64,000 nucleotides of DNA from Desulfatibacillum alkenivorans DSM 16219 (GCF_900142135.1 NZ_FQZU01000007.1:1-64000); one strand, 5' to 3'. Counted from the stretch's first letter, positions 52,576 to 61,651 are shown. Notes: a model not told the origin generated them from the sequence alone. Numbers and translations are program-made.

Positions 52576-53438
52576 CAACAGCCCAGGAAGCACAAAGGGA
52601 AGCCGTCAAGCATCCCTTGGACGATCTTTTGCGCACCGAACGCATTCCGCACATCTGGTGCCCGGGATGCGGCATAGGCACGGCTTTTTCCTCCTGCCTC
52701 ATGGGCATGAAGGAAAGCGGAATCGACCTGGATAACACGGTCATGGTGTCGGGCATCGGCTGCTCGGGCCGCGGCGCCGGGTACGTCAAGCTGGATTCGT
52801 ACCACACCACCCACGGCCGGGCCATCCCTTTCGCCACCGGCATGAAGCTGGCCAATACCGATTTGAACGTGGTGGTTTTTTCCGGCGATGGGGACCTTTT
52901 CGCCATCGGCGGCAACCATTTTATACACGCCGCCCGCCGCAACGTGGACCTGACCGTGGTGTGCGTCAACAATTTCAATTACGGCATGACCGGCGGACAG
53001 GTGGCGGCGACCACGCCCCATTTGGCCAAGACCACCACGACTCCGCTGGGAAATCCCGATTCGCCCTTTAACCTGCCCCTGCTGGCTTACGCCTGCGGAG
53101 CAAGCTATGTGGCCAGGTGGACCACCCTCCACGCCCGGGACCTGACCAGCGCCATCATCGAAGCCCTGGCCAATCCGGGATTCTCGTTTGTGGAAGTCCT
53201 GGCGCCGTGCCCCATCAACTACGGCAGGCGGAACAAGGAAAAGCCCCTGGACACCCTGCGTCTGTTCCAGGAAAAGAGCATCATCAAAAACAACGCCCAT
53301 CCCACCGAGCTGGATGTGGACTGGGAGCGCGGCGTGGTTCTGGGAACCTTTGTGAATAACCCCAGGCCCTGCTCTACGGACATGTACGACAAAGTTTGCA
53401 GGCTTGAAGAGAAGCCCCCTAAGAAATCAGCCGCCTGA
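52572..53438 (+). CDS. korB: 2-oxoacid:ferredoxin oxidoreductase, beta subunit
   Basis: The 288-residue thiamine diphosphate-binding subunit has HIWCPGCGIG near the N-terminus and the ThDP/Mg motif FSGDGDLFAIGGNHFIHAARRNVD...NNFNYGMTGGQ. Cysteines for its [4Fe-4S] cluster are in WCPGCG and elsewhere. It overlaps korA by 4 bases and is 12 bp from korC. Confidence 0.94.
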   Translation: MTTAQEAQREAVKHPLDDLLRTERIPHIWCPGCGIGTAFSSCLMGMKESGIDLDNTVMVSGIGCSGRGAGYVKLDSYHTTHGRAIPFATGMKLANTDLNVVVFSGDGDLFAIGGNHFIHAARRNVDLTVVCVNNFNYGMTGGQVAATTPHLAKTTTTPLGNPDSPFNLPLLAYACGASYVARWTTLHARDLTSAIIEALANPGFSFVEVLAPCPINYGRRNKEKPLDTLRLFQEKSIIKNNAHPTELDVDWERGVVLGTFVNNPRPCSTDMYDKVCRLEEKPPKKSAA

Positions 53439-53449
53439 TAGGATATAAC

Positions 53450-54031
53450 ATGCAGAAATTAGAAGTGATAATCACGGGTTTCGGAGGCCAGGGAATCGTC
53501 CTTGCAGGCAGGATTCTCGGCCAGGCCGCGTCCCTGGGAGATCACAAGGAAAGCACCCTGATCCAGTCGTACGGCCCGGAATCCCGGGGCGGCGCCTGCA
53601 GCGCTCAGGTGATCATTTCCGACGGGACCATCAATTATCCCTACGTGCGTCAGCCGGACATCCTGGCCGCCATGTCCCAGGCGGGCTTTGACAAGTTTGT
53701 GGATCAGGTCAAGCCCGAAGGCTTCATCCTCATCGACCAGGACCTGGTCAAGCCCAAGGGCCTGGAAAGGGACTATTTCGCCGTGCCTTCCACCCGCATG
53801 GCCGAGGAGCTTGGGCGCAAGATGATGGCAAACATTATCATGATCGGCTTTATCACCGCCGTCACCCAGGCCTCCACCCTGGACGCCACCCGCGACACCG
53901 TGACCAAATCCGTCCCCAAAGGCACGGAGGAAATGAACCTAAAAGCCTTCAGCAAGGGCTATGATTATGGCCTGTCCCTGCTTAAAGCCCGGGATAAGAA
54001 GGCTTCCGGACAAGCAGGAGCCCTCGCATGA
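53450..54031 (+). CDS. korC: 2-oxoacid:ferredoxin oxidoreductase, gamma subunit
   Basis: The 193-residue gamma chain is recognised by ITGFGGQGIVLAGRILGQAA, TLIQSYGPESRGGACSAQVI and NIIMIGFITAVT. It completes the four-subunit enzyme and closes the kor part of the operon. Its last four bases overlap the start of the large flavoprotein gene (ATGA), a strong sign that the two are translated together. Confidence 0.94.
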   Translation: MQKLEVIITGFGGQGIVLAGRILGQAASLGDHKESTLIQSYGPESRGGACSAQVIISDGTINYPYVRQPDILAAMSQAGFDKFVDQVKPEGFILIDQDLVKPKGLERDYFAVPSTRMAEELGRKMMANIIMIGFITAVTQASTLDATRDTVTKSVPKGTEEMNLKAFSKGYDYGLSLLKARDKKASGQAGALA

Positions 54032-57000
54032 AAAGAGCCAAAGACAGGCTTCACAGGGTCGTGGTCCTGGGAGCCACCCCTTCGGGGATCGCAGCCGCAA
54101 ACAAGTTGGGAGAACTGGGCGTGCCCGTCACCTTGGTGGACTCGGAGCCCGATCTGCACGAAAAGCTATCCCAGGATAAATGGCGCCTGGATTCAGGCAT
54201 GGCGTTTTCCTACGCCCACCGTTCCGGGCTTATGCGCATCATGCGCAATCAGTCCATCAAGTGCATATTGCCCGGCGAGGTGACCGGCATCAAGCACACC
54301 GCCCAGGGATTCGCCGTCAAGGTCAACACCCTGCCGCAATACGTGGACCCGGAACGCTGCACCCTGTGCGGTAACTGCGTGGAAGCATGCCCCGTAACCT
54401 CCGCCGACGGCTGCAGGCCCATTGTTTTTTCGGGCAATCGCAACCTGCCCGGCCGCCCCGTCATCGACAAGCGCCAGCGCCCCTTGTGCCAGGATTCCTG
54501 CCCCCTGGGCGTGAACGCTCAAGGCTACGTGGCCCTGGCCGGCGCCGGAAGATTTTCCAAAGCGCTGGATCTGATTCGCAGGGACAACGTTCTCCCCGGC
54601 ATCTGCGGCAGAGTCTGCACCCATCCTTGCGAGGACGCATGCAGGCGGGGCGACGTGGACGGCGCCGTGGCCATTCGCGACATCAAGCGTTTTGTGGCGG
54701 ATAAAGGCGGCGGCGCAGCTCCTCAAGCCGCCGAGAAAAAAGGCAAGAAAATCGCCGTCATCGGCTCCGGCCCCGCAGGCATTGCCGCTGCGGCCGACTT
54801 CGCCCGCCAGGGCGTGGCCGTTACGGTCTTTGAAAAGGAAAAGGAAGTGGGCGGCCTGCTGCGCTACGGCATCGGCCCTCATCGCCTGCCCAGGAGCATC
54901 CTGGATCAGGACCTGGAATACGTCAAGGCGTTGGGCGTGGAATTCATTACGGGCAAAGAGATCGATTTTTCCAAGGACCTGGAAGACCTGACTCATCAAT
55001 ACGACGCCGTGCTTATCACGACCGGCTCCTGGAAGGACAGGAAGCTGGGCGCCAAAGGCGAAGACTGCCAGGGCGTGACCGGCTGCCTGGATTTTTTGAA
55101 CGACCTGTACCGCAACGATGCGCCTGCCATCAAAAAGGGCGAAAAGCTGGCCGTGATCGGCGACGGAAACTCCGCGTTCGACGCCGCCAGGGCCGCCCGC
55201 CGTTTAGGCGCGGACGTGACCATCGTGTCCTGGTTCGCCAAGGGCGCCATCCCCGCGGACGCCGAGGAAGTGCACGGCGCTTTGGCCGAAGACATCGATA
55301 TTGTGGACGAAGTGCGGGTGGTGGAATTCGTGCAGGATAAGGGCAAGATCAAAAGCCTGTTGTGCAAGCCCACCGAGCCCGGCCCGGCCGACGCCAACGG
55401 CATCTGCTGGCCGGTCCTGAAAAAGGACGGCGACGCCAGGGAACTGGCCTTTGACAAGGTCATCGTGGCCATCGGCCAGGTGGGCCCCTTTTTGGAAGGC
55501 GCCAAGCCCGCCCTGGAAACCACGGACTACGGATTCATCAAGATCTACGAAGCAGGCCAGACCAGTATGCCCGGCGTATACGCGGCAGGCGATGCAGTCA
55601 ACGGCCCCACCACCGTGGTCCGCTCCATGGCCTCCGGCCGCGCCACCGCCGACGCCATTTGCGAAAACCTGCTTGGCTACTCCTTCATCGCCAAGTCAGG
55701 CCGTCCCGTGGACAAGGATTTTTGCGATATCCCGGCCAACATGGCCCATGTAAAACGTTGCGTCATGCCCGAAGCGGACGCAAAGGGCCGCATCGGCTCC
55801 TTTGCGGAAGTAGCCCAGGGCCTGACCGAAACCCAGGTCTTGAACGAAGCAGGACGCTGCCTCCAGTGCGGGGTTTGCTCCGAATGCCTGGAGTGCATGG
55901 ATGCATGCGGACCGGTGATTCACGCCATCCGCCACGACGCTGTGGCTAAAGAGGACGCCGAGCACGCGGGCGTGCTGATCATCGCCGATCCCGACATGGC
56001 GCCGGGCGTCAGGGGCGAGGACGTCATCCGCGCTTACGGGCCGCCCTCAGCCAAGACCAACGTATACAATATGATCACCCGCGGCTTCGCCGCCGCCGGC
56101 AAGGCCATGGCTTTTCTGGCCCGCACGTCCCAGCGCCCCAAGGGCTACGGCGTGCCTTTCGCCGCGCCCGACCCGGGCCTGTCTCCGTCCGTACGGACCG
56201 GCGTTTTCGTCTGCCGTTGCAACGGGTCCATGGGCTGGGACGATCAAATGGACGCCTACGTGGAGAGCCTCACCCAAAGGCCAGACGTGGCTTACGCCGA
56301 AATCCTGGAATCCGCCTGCATCCCCGAGGGAAGCGAGCACATTGTGCGTACGGTCCGGGAAAAAGGCATATCCCGCGTGGTCCTGGCCTCCTGCGTTTGC
56401 TGCCCCCTGGACTTTGTGTGCACGGCCTGCACGGATCAACGCAGCCGGTTGAAAGACGCCCTGTTCAAAGGCACGGGGATCAGCCGATCCATGGTGGAAA
56501 CCTGCAATCTGCGCGGCGAGGTTTTGCCCCTGCTGGCAAGGGGCGGAGACGTAGCCGTGGGGGCTTTCAAGGGCCTTTTGGAACGCTCCCTCAAACGGGC
56601 GGCCAAGCTCAAGCCCTTGCCCACGCCCCTGCGCAATTACAACTTCACCACAGCAGTCGTGGGGCAGTCGGAGTCCGCCATCAACTCAGCCCTTACCCTG
56701 GCGGAAGCCGGGCTGGAAGTGCTCTTGATGGGCGGTCCGTCCAAACCCCTGGAAAAAATTCAGGACCATCCTAACATTCACAGTTTTGCCGGATCTTCGG
56801 TCAAGGCCATCTCCGGCAACCTGGGCAACTTCCGGGTGCTGGTGCAAACCGGAGACGGCGGAACTCAGGCCCTGAACGTGGGCTCGGTCATTCTCGGCCA
56901 GCAGGCCTTGCGGCAAACGCCGTATCTGGCCCAGGAAGGCATGCAGGGAAGGCCGGCCATTGCAACCATGCAGAAGAAAGGCGAGCCCGGCGTACCCTTT

Positions 57001-57375
57001 CTCTTTCCCGGCGCCACCTCCATTGCAGGCCTGTTTACGTCCAGCCCTCCGGGCATTCATGTGTCCGACAGAAAAAAAGGCGCGGCCACGGCCGTATTGG
57101 CGGCTTCGGTCATGCCCAGAGGCCCCAGGCAGAATAAGGGCTACACCTCCTGTGTGGACGCAGACCGCTGCCGGGGCTGCGGAAGCTGCGTGGCCGTCTG
57201 CCCGTACCAGGCCATCGGTCTTAAGCAGAACACGGTGGGCGGCTGGTACGCTTTTGTGGACGAAGCCCTGTGCAAGGGCTGCGGAAACTGCATCAGCGTG
57301 TGCCCCAATAACGCGGCGGACTCCCCGTATCGCAATCAGAAATACCTGGAGCAAATGCTGGAGGAGGTCCTGTAG
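54028..57375 (+). CDS. Giant GltD/HdrA-like iron-sulfur flavoprotein (1115 residues)
   Basis: Domains in order: a Rossmann-like N-terminus (VVVLGATPSGIAAANKLG, 11-28), a ferredoxin cluster (CTLCGNCVEACP, 111-122), a GltD-type linker (CQDSCPLGVNAQ, CGRVCTHPCEDACRRG, about 154-208), FAD (IAVIGSGPAGIAAA, 243) and NAD(P) (LAVIGDGNSAFDAARAA, about 374) domains, CLQCGVCSECLECMDAC (611-627), an HdrA-N-like segment (VFVCRCNGSMGW, ASCVCCPLDFVCTACTDQRS, 727-810), a degenerate flavin/Rossmann domain (872-1035) and two C-terminal [4Fe-4S] motifs (CRGCGSCVAVCP, CKGCGNCISVCP). It overlaps korC by 4 bases. It is probably the electron hub between Kor/ferredoxin, NAD(P)H and the Hdr proteins downstream. I know no characterised protein with exactly this order. 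Confidence 0.9.
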   Translation: MKRAKDRLHRVVVLGATPSGIAAANKLGELGVPVTLVDSEPDLHEKLSQDKWRLDSGMAFSYAHRSGLMRIMRNQSIKCILPGEVTGIKHTAQGFAVKVNTLPQYVDPERCTLCGNCVEACPVTSADGCRPIVFSGNRNLPGRPVIDKRQRPLCQDSCPLGVNAQGYVALAGAGRFSKALDLIRRDNVLPGICGRVCTHPCEDACRRGDVDGAVAIRDIKRFVADKGGGAAPQAAEKKGKKIAVIGSGPAGIAAAADFARQGVAVTVFEKEKEVGGLLRYGIGPHRLPRSILDQDLEYVKALGVEFITGKEIDFSKDLEDLTHQYDAVLITTGSWKDRKLGAKGEDCQGVTGCLDFLNDLYRNDAPAIKKGEKLAVIGDGNSAFDAARAARRLGADVTIVSWFAKGAIPADAEEVHGALAEDIDIVDEVRVVEFVQDKGKIKSLLCKPTEPGPADANGICWPVLKKDGDARELAFDKVIVAIGQVGPFLEGAKPALETTDYGFIKIYEAGQTSMPGVYAAGDAVNGPTTVVRSMASGRATADAICENLLGYSFIAKSGRPVDKDFCDIPANMAHVKRCVMPEADAKGRIGSFAEVAQGLTETQVLNEAGRCLQCGVCSECLECMDACGPVIHAIRHDAVAKEDAEHAGVLIIADPDMAPGVRGEDVIRAYGPPSAKTNVYNMITRGFAAAGKAMAFLARTSQRPKGYGVPFAAPDPGLSPSVRTGVFVCRCNGSMGWDDQMDAYVESLTQRPDVAYAEILESACIPEGSEHIVRTVREKGISRVVLASCVCCPLDFVCTACTDQRSRLKDALFKGTGISRSMVETCNLRGEVLPLLARGGDVAVGAFKGLLERSLKRAAKLKPLPTPLRNYNFTTAVVGQSESAINSALTLAEAGLEVLLMGGPSKPLEKIQDHPNIHSFAGSSVKAISGNLGNFRVLVQTGDGGTQALNVGSVILGQQALRQTPYLAQEGMQGRPAIATMQKKGEPGVPFLFPGATSIAGLFTSSPPGIHVSDRKKGAATAVLAASVMPRGPRQNKGYTSCVDADRCRGCGSCVAVCPYQAIGLKQNTVGGWYAFVDEALCKGCGNCISVCPNNAADSPYRNQKYLEQMLEEVL

Positions 57376-57389
57376 CCCCCTTGCCGAAT

Positions 57390-57414
57390 GGGCAGGGCAG
57401 GGCAGGGCAGGGCA
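57390..57414 (+). repeat. GGGCA pentanucleotide microsatellite (five copies)
   Basis: Five perfect GGGCA units, then GGGTA and GGG, begin 15 bp after the stop of the 1115-residue gene. Length variation could affect distance or structure within the operon mRNA. Confidence 0.9.
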
Positions 57415-57439
57415 GGGTAGGGAGCATGGTGAAACTTAT

Positions 57440-57475
57440 ACAGACGGCGGGAGTCGAACCCGCGTCCGGAATATC
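57440..57475 (-). other. tmRNA 3'-end-like fragment
   Basis: On the minus strand the segment reads ATATTCCGGACGCGGG-TTCGACT-CCCGCCGTCT, matching the conserved T-arm and 3' acceptor part of tmRNA (ssrA). The expected CCACCA does not follow; instead GTATAAG does. It may be an attachment-site remnant of an element that used ssrA, or a chance insertion fragment. Confidence 0.6.
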
Positions 57476-57495
57476 TATCAACTAAGGTATGGCAA

Positions 57496-59097
57496 ATGGG
57501 AAACGATCAGGCGAAAAAGGATCTTAAAATTGTACTGTTCCTCTGCAGTTGGGGGCCTCATGCAGCGTTCCAGCAGCTTCAGGACAAGGACTGCCGGATT
57601 CCGGCCCAGGTCAAGATGGTGCGCATCCCATGTTCCGGCAGGGTGAGCAAAGCTCTTTTGTTCAAGCCCTTTGAAATGGGTGCGGACGGCGTGGCTTTGA
57701 TAGGCTGCGGCTCCGGCGCCTGCCGTTACGGCGTGGGCTCCATCACGGCGGAAAGAAACACGGCGGACACAAGGCGGATTCTGGATCTGTTGGGGCTCAG
57801 CAGAAAGCGGCTGCGTCTGGCCGCCTTTTCCCCGGAAGATCCCCAGGGGCTGTTGGATTTTCTCCACGATTTCATTGAGGAAGTCGCAACCATCGGCAAA
57901 AGCCCGGTGCAAAGGCCTTCCAAGCCGGAACAGCCGGCGGACTCCAAGGCCGTCGTCAAGGAAATCATCCAAAAGCACGACGTGTATGCGTGTCAGGATT
58001 GCGGTAAGTGCTCCTCGGCCTGTTCCCTAACCTTGGCGGGTAAGCAGTACTCCCCCCGGGCCATGGCTAACGCCATCATCGGCGGCAAACTGGACGATCC
58101 CCAGGTGCAAAAGGACGTGTGGGCCTGCCTGACCTGCGGCATCTGCTACGACAGATGCCCCTCGGCGGTGAACTTTCCCGAGTTCATCCGGGACGTGCGC
58201 GCCGTGCTCAAGACAAGCAACGGAAACGGCAGCGAAGCCCACGGCGGGTTTTTCGGCTCCCTGGCCCGCACCATGACCTCTCCGGAACTCAAAGGGCGTC
58301 ACTGGAACTGGCTGCCCGAGGACATCAAGACCGATCCCCAGAGCAAGGTGCTTTTCTTCGGCGGCTGCGCTCCGTATTTTGACGTATTCTTCAAGAATCA
58401 CCTGGCGCCCGCGACCCTCGACAGCCTCAAGGACAGCCTGCGGCTTTTGAACTTCTTCGACGTTCACCCCATTTTGCTGGACGACGAACGCTGCTGCGGG
58501 CACGATCTTTTATGGACCGGAGACCGGGAGAACTTCCTCAAACTGGCCAAGCTGAATATCGAGGCCATTGCAAAGTCCGGCGCGGAGGAAGTGATCGTAT
58601 CCTGCCCCGAGGGATACCGCACATTCGTTAAAGACTACCCCGAAGCGGGCCTGGAAATGCCTTTCAAGGTGACCCACATCCATGAGTTTCTGGAGCGGGA
58701 AATCTCCAAGGGCTCCGTGGGATTCAAGCCTCTGGACAAAAAGATCACCTTTCAGGATTCCTGCCGCCTGAGCCGGCACATGGAGATGACGGACTCGGCC
58801 AGGAAGCTCATAGACCGCCTGGCGCCCGAGTCGTTCACGGAAATGCAGGACTCCGGCGCCGGCGCCATTTGCTGCGGCAATTGCGGCTGGAGCGGATGCG
58901 ACTCCTTCTCCAAGGCTTTGCAGGTGAAAAGGCTCAGGCAGGCCAAGGAAACCCAAGGCGACCTGCTGGTGCTCTCGTGCCCCAAGTGCCAGGTGCACTT
59001 GCGCTGCGCCATGCAGGACCCTTTCTTCGGGAAGGATTTGGAAATAGAAATGATGGATTTGACCAGCGTTATGGCAAAAACCATTTGTTGGGAATAA
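57496..59097 (+). CDS. MvhD-HdrC/HdrD-like fusion protein
   Basis: The 533-residue protein has an N-terminal MvhD/FrhD-like domain (about 10-125: IVLFLCSWGP, VRIPCSGRVSKALLFKPFEMGADGV, CGSGACRYGVG). An HdrC-type pair of [4Fe-4S] motifs follows (CQDCGKCSSAC, 166-176; CLTCGICYDRCP, 211-222). Two HdrB/HdrD-type cysteine-rich (CCG) domains come last: GGC290...CCG333-335...CPEG, and DSC423...CCGNCGWSGC458-468...CPKC495-498. The first CCG domain lacks the last Cys (CPEG instead of CPxC), so only the second is canonical. It would take electrons from HdrA and reduce a disulfide, or pass them to a membrane partner. It is 120 bp behind the giant flavoprotein and 14 bp ahead of hdrA. Confidence 0.9.
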   Translation: MGNDQAKKDLKIVLFLCSWGPHAAFQQLQDKDCRIPAQVKMVRIPCSGRVSKALLFKPFEMGADGVALIGCGSGACRYGVGSITAERNTADTRRILDLLGLSRKRLRLAAFSPEDPQGLLDFLHDFIEEVATIGKSPVQRPSKPEQPADSKAVVKEIIQKHDVYACQDCGKCSSACSLTLAGKQYSPRAMANAIIGGKLDDPQVQKDVWACLTCGICYDRCPSAVNFPEFIRDVRAVLKTSNGNGSEAHGGFFGSLARTMTSPELKGRHWNWLPEDIKTDPQSKVLFFGGCAPYFDVFFKNHLAPATLDSLKDSLRLLNFFDVHPILLDDERCCGHDLLWTGDRENFLKLAKLNIEAIAKSGAEEVIVSCPEGYRTFVKDYPEAGLEMPFKVTHIHEFLEREISKGSVGFKPLDKKITFQDSCRLSRHMEMTDSARKLIDRLAPESFTEMQDSGAGAICCGNCGWSGCDSFSKALQVKRLRQAKETQGDLLVLSCPKCQVHLRCAMQDPFFGKDLEIEMMDLTSVMAKTICWE

Positions 59098-59110
59098 GGA
59101 CCGTATTATT

Positions 59111-61555
59111 ATGGAAGCACACAGGTTTGTAGCGCCAGCCCAGCCCGGCCAGGAAACCCGCATAGGCGTTTACGTCTGCAAATGCGGCGCGAACATCGGC
59201 AAGGTGGTGGACTGCAGGAAAGTGGCTGACAGCGTCGCGAACATGGACGGCGTGGTCGTGGCCAAGGACGTGGGATACGCCTGCTCCGAGCCCGGTCAAC
59301 AGCTGATCAAGGACGACATCAAGGATTTGAACCTGGACCGCATTGTGGTGGCTTCGTGCTCCCCCAGGCTTCATGAGCCCACCTTCCGGCAAATGCTGGT
59401 GTCCGCGGGCTTGAACCCTTATCTGCTGGAAATGGCCAACCTCAGGGAGCAATGCTCCTGGGTGCATATGCACGAGCCCGAGGCGGCCACGGACAAGGCC
59501 ATCGACCTTGTCAAGATGTCCATATCCCGCGTGAGCCTGCTGGCCCCCTTGCAGGAGGAGACCATCCCCCTGACCAAAAAGACCTTGGTTCTGGGCGGCG
59601 GCGTGGCCGGCATTCAGGCGGCCCTGGATCTGGCGGACAACGGATTTGACGTAGTGCTTGTGGAAAAACAGCCTTCCATTGGAGGGGTCATGGCCCAGTT
59701 GGACAAGACCTTTCCAACCATGGACTGCTCCATCTGAATTCTGGGGCCTAAAATGACGGATGCCGGTCGGCATCCCCGAATCACGCTGTATACCATGAGT
59801 GAAGTGACCGACGTAAAAGGTTACGTGGGCAACTTTGAAGTCAATATCCTTAAAAAAGCCCGTTACGTTGTGGAAGGCGAATGCACGGCGTGCGGAGAGT
59901 GCGCCAAAGTATGCCCTGTGGTCCGGCCCGATGAATTCAACCTGGGCCTGTCCTCCCGCAAAGCCATATACTCGCCCTTTCCGCAAGCGGTGCCGTCCTC
60001 GTACGTGATCAACATCAACGAGTGCCTGGGGGACAACCCCTCGGTGTGCGCCAAGTGCGTCCAGGCCTGCGAGAAGAACTGCATCAACTTCCACATGTCG
60101 GACGAGCAGATCACGGAGAAAGTCGGCTCCATTGTGGTGGCCACGGGCCTTTCGCCCTACGATCCCACGGAGCACGACGAGTACGGATACACCCGGTTCC
60201 AGAACGTCCTGACCAGCCTGGAGTTCGAACGCCTGATCAACGCGGGCGGTCCGTCCCAGGGCGAGGTGGTCAGGCCCACGGACCGGAAAATACCCAAGTC
60301 GGTCGGGTTTATCCAATGCGTAGGCTCCCGCAGTGCGAGAAAAGGCGCGGGATACTGCTCCAACATCTGCTGCATGAACACCGTCAAGTCCACCCTCATG
60401 CTCAAGGAGCATTACCCGGATATCGACGTGAAGGTGTTTTACATAGACATCCGCGCCTTTGGCAAAGGCTTCGAGGACTTGTATCTGCGCTCACGCAGAC
60501 TGGGAACCCATTACATACGCGGACTTCCCGGAAGCGTGGAGGAGAACCCCGACGGCGGGCTGTCCGTAGCCGTGGAAAACACCGCCACCGGCAAGCTGGA
60601 AATCCACGATCTGGACATGCTGGTTCTGGCCGTGGGCCTGGAACCCGCTCCCAGCACCCAGCGTTTGCAGGAAATGCTCGGCCTTCAGCTTACCCCGGAC
60701 GGATTCTATTTGGAAGCCCATCCCAAGCTTCAGCCCGTGGACGCAGCCACTCGCGGCGTGTTCTATGCCGGATGCGCGGAAGGCCCCAAGGACATCAAGG
60801 AATCCGTAACCCAGGCCAGCGCGGCCGCGGCCCGGGCCATCCGGATCATGCACAAAGGCGAGATCACCACAGAGCCCATTACCTCGGAAGTGATCATCGA
60901 GCACTGCAAGGCTTGCGGCAAGTGCGCCGAGGTCTGCCCGTACAACGCCATTTCCGTGGATCCCAAAAAGAAGATTCCGGCCGTGGTCAATACGGCGGCC
61001 TGCGCGGGCTGCGGAACCTGCGGCGCCGAATGCCCCTTTGGCGCCATCACCATGAATCACTACACGGACGCCCAGATCACCAACCAGGTGGATACCATGC
61101 TTGCCGAGGACCCCAAAGCCAAGATCCTGGTTTTCGCCTGCAACTGGTGCTCTTACGCAGGCGCGGATTACGCCGGCGTATCCCGCTTGCAGTATCCCGC
61201 CAACGTGCGCCTGATACGCACCATGTGCTCAGGCCGCGTGGACGAGGAGTTCGTATGGAGAGGCTTTGAACTGGGCGCGCCCGCCATTTTGGTTTCCGGC
61301 TGCCATATCGGCGACTGCCATTATATAGACGCCAATCACTGGACGGAAAAACGCATCAACAAGATGTGGAAAAAAATGGAAAAAATGGGCATCCGCAAGG
61401 AGCGCCTCCAACTGGAATGGATCAGCGCAGCCGAAGGCATCCGGTTCGCCCAGGTCATGCAGCGTATGGAAGATCTGCGCGACAGCGTCACTCAGGAGGA
61501 AATCTACGAGACCGTGGAAGCCCTGAAAAAGCGCAAGAAAAAGATAAGCCATTAA
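59111..61555 (+). CDS. hdrA: HdrA-MvhD fusion, selenoprotein (in-frame UGA = selenocysteine 209)
   Basis: Both halves are in one frame, joined by TGA at 59735-59737. HdrA normally reads TMDCSICIL.PKM; here it reads TMDCSI-U-ILGPKM, so the UGA replaces a conserved Cys. Reading through gives 814 residues. The N-terminal domain (RIGVYVCKCGANIG, VVASCSPRLHE) is followed by FAD (LVLGGGVAGIQAALDLA, about 160), a ferredoxin insert (CTACGECAKVCP), C-terminal [4Fe-4S] motifs (CKACGKCAEVCP, CAGCGTCGAECP, about 599-642) and an MvhD domain (FACNWCSYAGADYAG ... CSGRVDEEF, about 670-800). A SECIS-like hairpin follows the UGA. HdrA is the flavin-based bifurcating subunit of heterodisulfide reductases, and selenocysteine forms are known in sulfate reducers. 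Selenocysteine insertion here is inference from sequence. Confidence 0.93.
59735..59776 (+). promoter_or_regulatory. Bacterial SECIS-like element after the UGA
   Basis: The UGA at 59735-59737 is followed at 59758-59775 by a 7-bp perfect stem (GGATGCC/GGCATCC) capped by the tetraloop GGTC (59765-59768), 27 bases past the UGA. The same GGUC apical loop occurs in the E. coli fdhF SECIS. The position is in the usual bacterial range. Confidence 0.8.
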
Positions 61556-61623
61556 GCATCAAAGAAGGCGACGGTTAGTCTTAAGACCGCACCCGCTCTA
61601 ATGACATTCTATGGCAACACCCC

Positions 61624-61651
61624 AAAGGCCCTGGCGCCCCCCAGGGCCTTT
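61624..61651 (+). terminator. Terminator of the kor-hdr cluster
   Basis: The 11-bp stem AAAGGCCCTGG/CCAGGGCCTTT with a CGCCCC loop is followed by GTTGTTG, about 70 bp after the hdrA stop. Confidence 0.75.

Noticed and set aside
57390-57414. GGGCA repeats as a CRISPR or phase-variable coding repeat
   Set aside because: The unit is five bases, lies outside any coding frame and has no spacers.
59735-59753. Stop codon splitting hdrA into two genes or a pseudogene
   Set aside because: The frame is identical on both sides, the TGA sits exactly at a conserved Cys position and a SECIS-like hairpin follows, so selenocysteine is the better reading.
60022-61269. 415-residue frame inside hdrA
   Set aside because: It is a same-strand shadow frame with Arg/Gly-rich low-complexity sequence; the HdrA frame carries all the motifs.
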